Below are positions 6,165 through 7,344 of a stretch of DNA of 7,344 nt, piece after piece. Each line of letters starts with the position of its first letter. Within the stretch, counting starts at the first letter, position 1. A model generated the notes under the pieces. It ran no database searches, was not told where the DNA came from, and was given only the letters and a program-made list of their open reading frames with translations. This stretch comes from Clostridiales bacterium (GTDB lineage: Bacteria; Bacillota; Clostridia; Christensenellales; Aristaeellaceae): the NCBI GenBank assembly GCA_012513735.1, contig JAAZBR010000122.1:1-7344 (forward strand), written 5' to 3'. Made by a program: the position numbers and the translations under genes.

Positions 6165-6635
6165 CTATAATTGCAGCAGTTCCGCCTGGATGCTGCCTTC
6201 ATTCTGTACCGTCAATATGGCGTAGCGGCCATCGGCCAGTGCGCCCGGATTCAGCATCAGCACCCCCTGCACCCACTGGTTCAGGGGCCGGTGGCTGTGG
6301 CCAAAGCAGGCGATCTGGGCGCGTACCTCCTGGGCGCGGTAGCACAGCGTTTCCGGACCGCGCTTCACGTGATAGCCGTGCCCATGGGCGATGAACACCT
6401 GAATGCCTGAAAAGCACTCCACCCGCTCTATGGGAATATCCCTGGGCGCCGACAGGTCACAGTTTCCCCGCACTGCCCAGAAGCGAAGGCTATACCCACG
6501 GTAGGGCAGCACATCAAAGATGCCGTCTCCGCAATAGATCAGCACATCGGGCTTGCCCTGCTGTTCCGCAAGCACAAGCAGGTTGCGCAGGGCGCCTGTG
6601 GCCCCGTGGCTGTCGCTGATGACCAGCGCCTTCAT
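6165..6635 (-). CDS. YfcE/MJ0936-family metallophosphoesterase
   Basis: A 156-residue calcineurin-like phosphoesterase, the normal size for this small family. Members hydrolyse phosphodiesters with two metal ions; the physiological substrate is mostly unknown. All metal-binding motifs are present in order: D8-S-H10, G36-D37, G57-N58-C-D60, H83-G-H85 and G111-H112-S-H114. There is no signal peptide, so it is cytosolic. The ATG overlaps the stop of the upstream RdgB frame by four bases (ATGA, 6632-6635), with GGAGG at 6643-6647 (minus strand) seven bases before it. The two are therefore translated from one message and probably coupled. The rph-rdgB-phosphoesterase order is common in Firmicutes and links it loosely to RNA and nucleotide metabolism. 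The strong hairpin at 6113-6150 lies just downstream. Confidence 0.93.
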   Translation of the reverse strand: MKALVISDSHGATGALRNLLVLAEQQGKPDVLIYCGDGIFDVLPYRGYSLRFWAVRGNCDLSAPRDIPIERVECFSGIQVFIAHGHGYHVKRGPETLCYRAQEVRAQIACFGHSHRPLNQWVQGVLMLNPGALADGRYAILTVQNEGSIQAELLQL

Positions 6636-7344
6636 CCCAGGGCCTCCAGCAGTTTTTTCATCGCCCGGGCACGGTGGCTGACCTGGGCCTTCTGTTCATC
6701 GCTCATTTCGGCGAAGGTCAGGCCGTTCTCATACTCAAAATAGGGATCGTAGCCAAAGCCCCCGGTTCCCCGGGGCTCAAAGGTGATGGTGCCCGGGCAG
6801 ACGCCCTCAAACAGGCGGGGCGGCAGAAAAGGCGAGGCCAGGGCTACGGCGCTGACAAACTGGGCCGTCCGCGGCGCCGGCACCTCCTTCAGCTTTTCTA
6901 TCAGCAGGGCATTGTTGGCGGCATCATCGCCGTGCTGGCCGGCATAGCGGGCGCTGTGCACGCCGGGGGCTCCCTGCAGGGCATCCACCATCAGGCCGCT
7001 GTCATCGGCTAAGGCTGCGTAGCCGGTACGGTCGCACACCGCCTTTGCCTTGATGAGAGCGTTCTCCGCGAAGGTATTGCCGGTTTCCTGAATGTCCCCG
7101 TCAAAGCCGGCCTCCTGCATGCTGATCAGCCGGTATCGGTCGCCCAGGAAGGCGCGCAGCTCTCGCAGCTTGTGCTGGTTGTTGCTGGCCAGCACCAGCG
7201 TTTGCTGCTGGCCGATGACCTGCGCCTGTTCGCCCAGCGCCTGTACCTGCCGGGTGAAAAGCTGCACCATGCCGCTCTGGGCCAGGCTGAGCAACTGTCC
7301 CAGTTGCTGCAGCGAGAAGGCGCTGCCTTCGCCGGTGCCCTGCA
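6632..7344 (-). CDS. rdgB: XTP/dITP diphosphatase (RdgB/HAM1) fused in frame to an RNase PH C-terminus; 5' part outside the window
   Basis: The RdgB part starts near 7198 with TLVLASNNQHKLRE, the usual beginning of that enzyme, which hydrolyses XTP, ITP and dITP to monophosphates and keeps deaminated purines out of DNA and RNA. Other motifs are NTFAENALIKA, ADDSGL with the Asp pair near 7006-7001, GGFGYDPYF and SHRARAM. Upstream, the frame has no stop up to the window edge. Its first visible residues QGTGEGSAFS followed by QLLSLAQSGM match the tail of RNase PH (E. coli: QGTAEGEPF then LLILLALARGGI), the phosphorolytic tRNA 3'-trimming exonuclease. A Gln-rich linker (about GEQAQVIGQQQ) joins the two. 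No ribosome-binding site precedes any possible internal start (TTG at 7294, ATG at 7270, GTG near 7195), which favours one long fusion protein over separate genes. The catalytic part of RNase PH is off the window. Confidence 0.88.
   Translation of the reverse strand, partial: QGTGEGSAFSLQQLGQLLSLAQSGMVQLFTRQVQALGEQAQVIGQQQTLVLASNNQHKLRELRAFLGDRYRLISMQEAGFDGDIQETGNTFAENALIKAKAVCDRTGYAALADDSGLMVDALQGAPGVHSARYAGQHGDDAANNALLIEKLKEVPAPRTAQFVSAVALASPFLPPRLFEGVCPGTITFEPRGTGGFGYDPYFEYENGLTFAEMSDEQKAQVSHRARAMKKLLEALG

Noticed and set aside
5973..6170. Small GTG-started frame in the intergenic region (65 codons)
   Set aside because: It lies within the palindromic element, has no ribosome-binding site, and runs through the terminator hairpin.
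1..7344. CRISPR arrays, tRNA/rRNA genes, phage or defence genes
   Set aside because: No regularly spaced repeats, no cloverleaf or CCA-ended structures, and no gene of those kinds seen on either strand.

Overview
The window looks like ordinary chromosome from a fairly GC-rich Gram-positive bacterium, most likely an uncultured Clostridia-type Firmicute. The grounds are the clostridial style of the TtcA-like protein (a C-A-C-R signature near the end and a GHHYDDVIQTT block), a DegV-family lipid-binding protein, strong GGAGG ribosome-binding sites, and a Rho with the GGL..GAL Q-loop typical of Firmicutes. No phage, CRISPR, defence or plasmid genes are visible. The taxonomic call is inference from family resemblance, not a search.

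Left part, + strand (1-4765): a TtcA-like tRNA 2-thiocytidine enzyme, probably missing its first few codons at the window edge; a DegV-family fatty-acid-binding protein; transcription terminator Rho with a roughly 210-residue Pro/Ala-rich insertion; and GalM (aldose 1-epimerase), whose ATG overlaps the rho stop codon (ATGA). A near-consensus promoter (TTGACA, 17 bp, TAAACT) overlaps the ttcA stop codon and could drive degV-rho-galM as one transcript.

Middle (4766-6164): a 173-bp gap with a weak hairpin, an 8-bp tandem duplication and an operator-like inverted repeat leads to a secreted, cysteine-free protein of unknown function (4939-5919). Directly after its stop codon lies a 160-bp imperfect palindrome (5920-6079) with 25-nt terminal inverted repeats bounded by TA on both sides and nested internal stems. 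It resembles a MITE-like or dispersed palindromic element and is the least explained piece of the window. A perfect 13-bp hairpin (6113-6150) then separates the convergent gene sets.

Right part, - strand (6165-7344): a YfcE/MJ0936-type metallophosphoesterase is preceded, with a 4-base overlap, by an XTP/dITP diphosphatase (RdgB/HAM1). The RdgB frame stays open to the window edge, and the residues upstream of the RdgB domain match the C-terminal tail of RNase PH. The gene therefore appears to be an in-frame RNase PH-RdgB fusion cut by the window end. Together these genes cover tRNA 3'-end maturation, nucleotide-pool cleaning and a phosphodiesterase.

No clearly new multi-gene system is present. 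The points worth following are the palindromic element, the RNase PH-RdgB fusion, the enlarged Rho, the rho-galM coupling and the orphan secreted protein.
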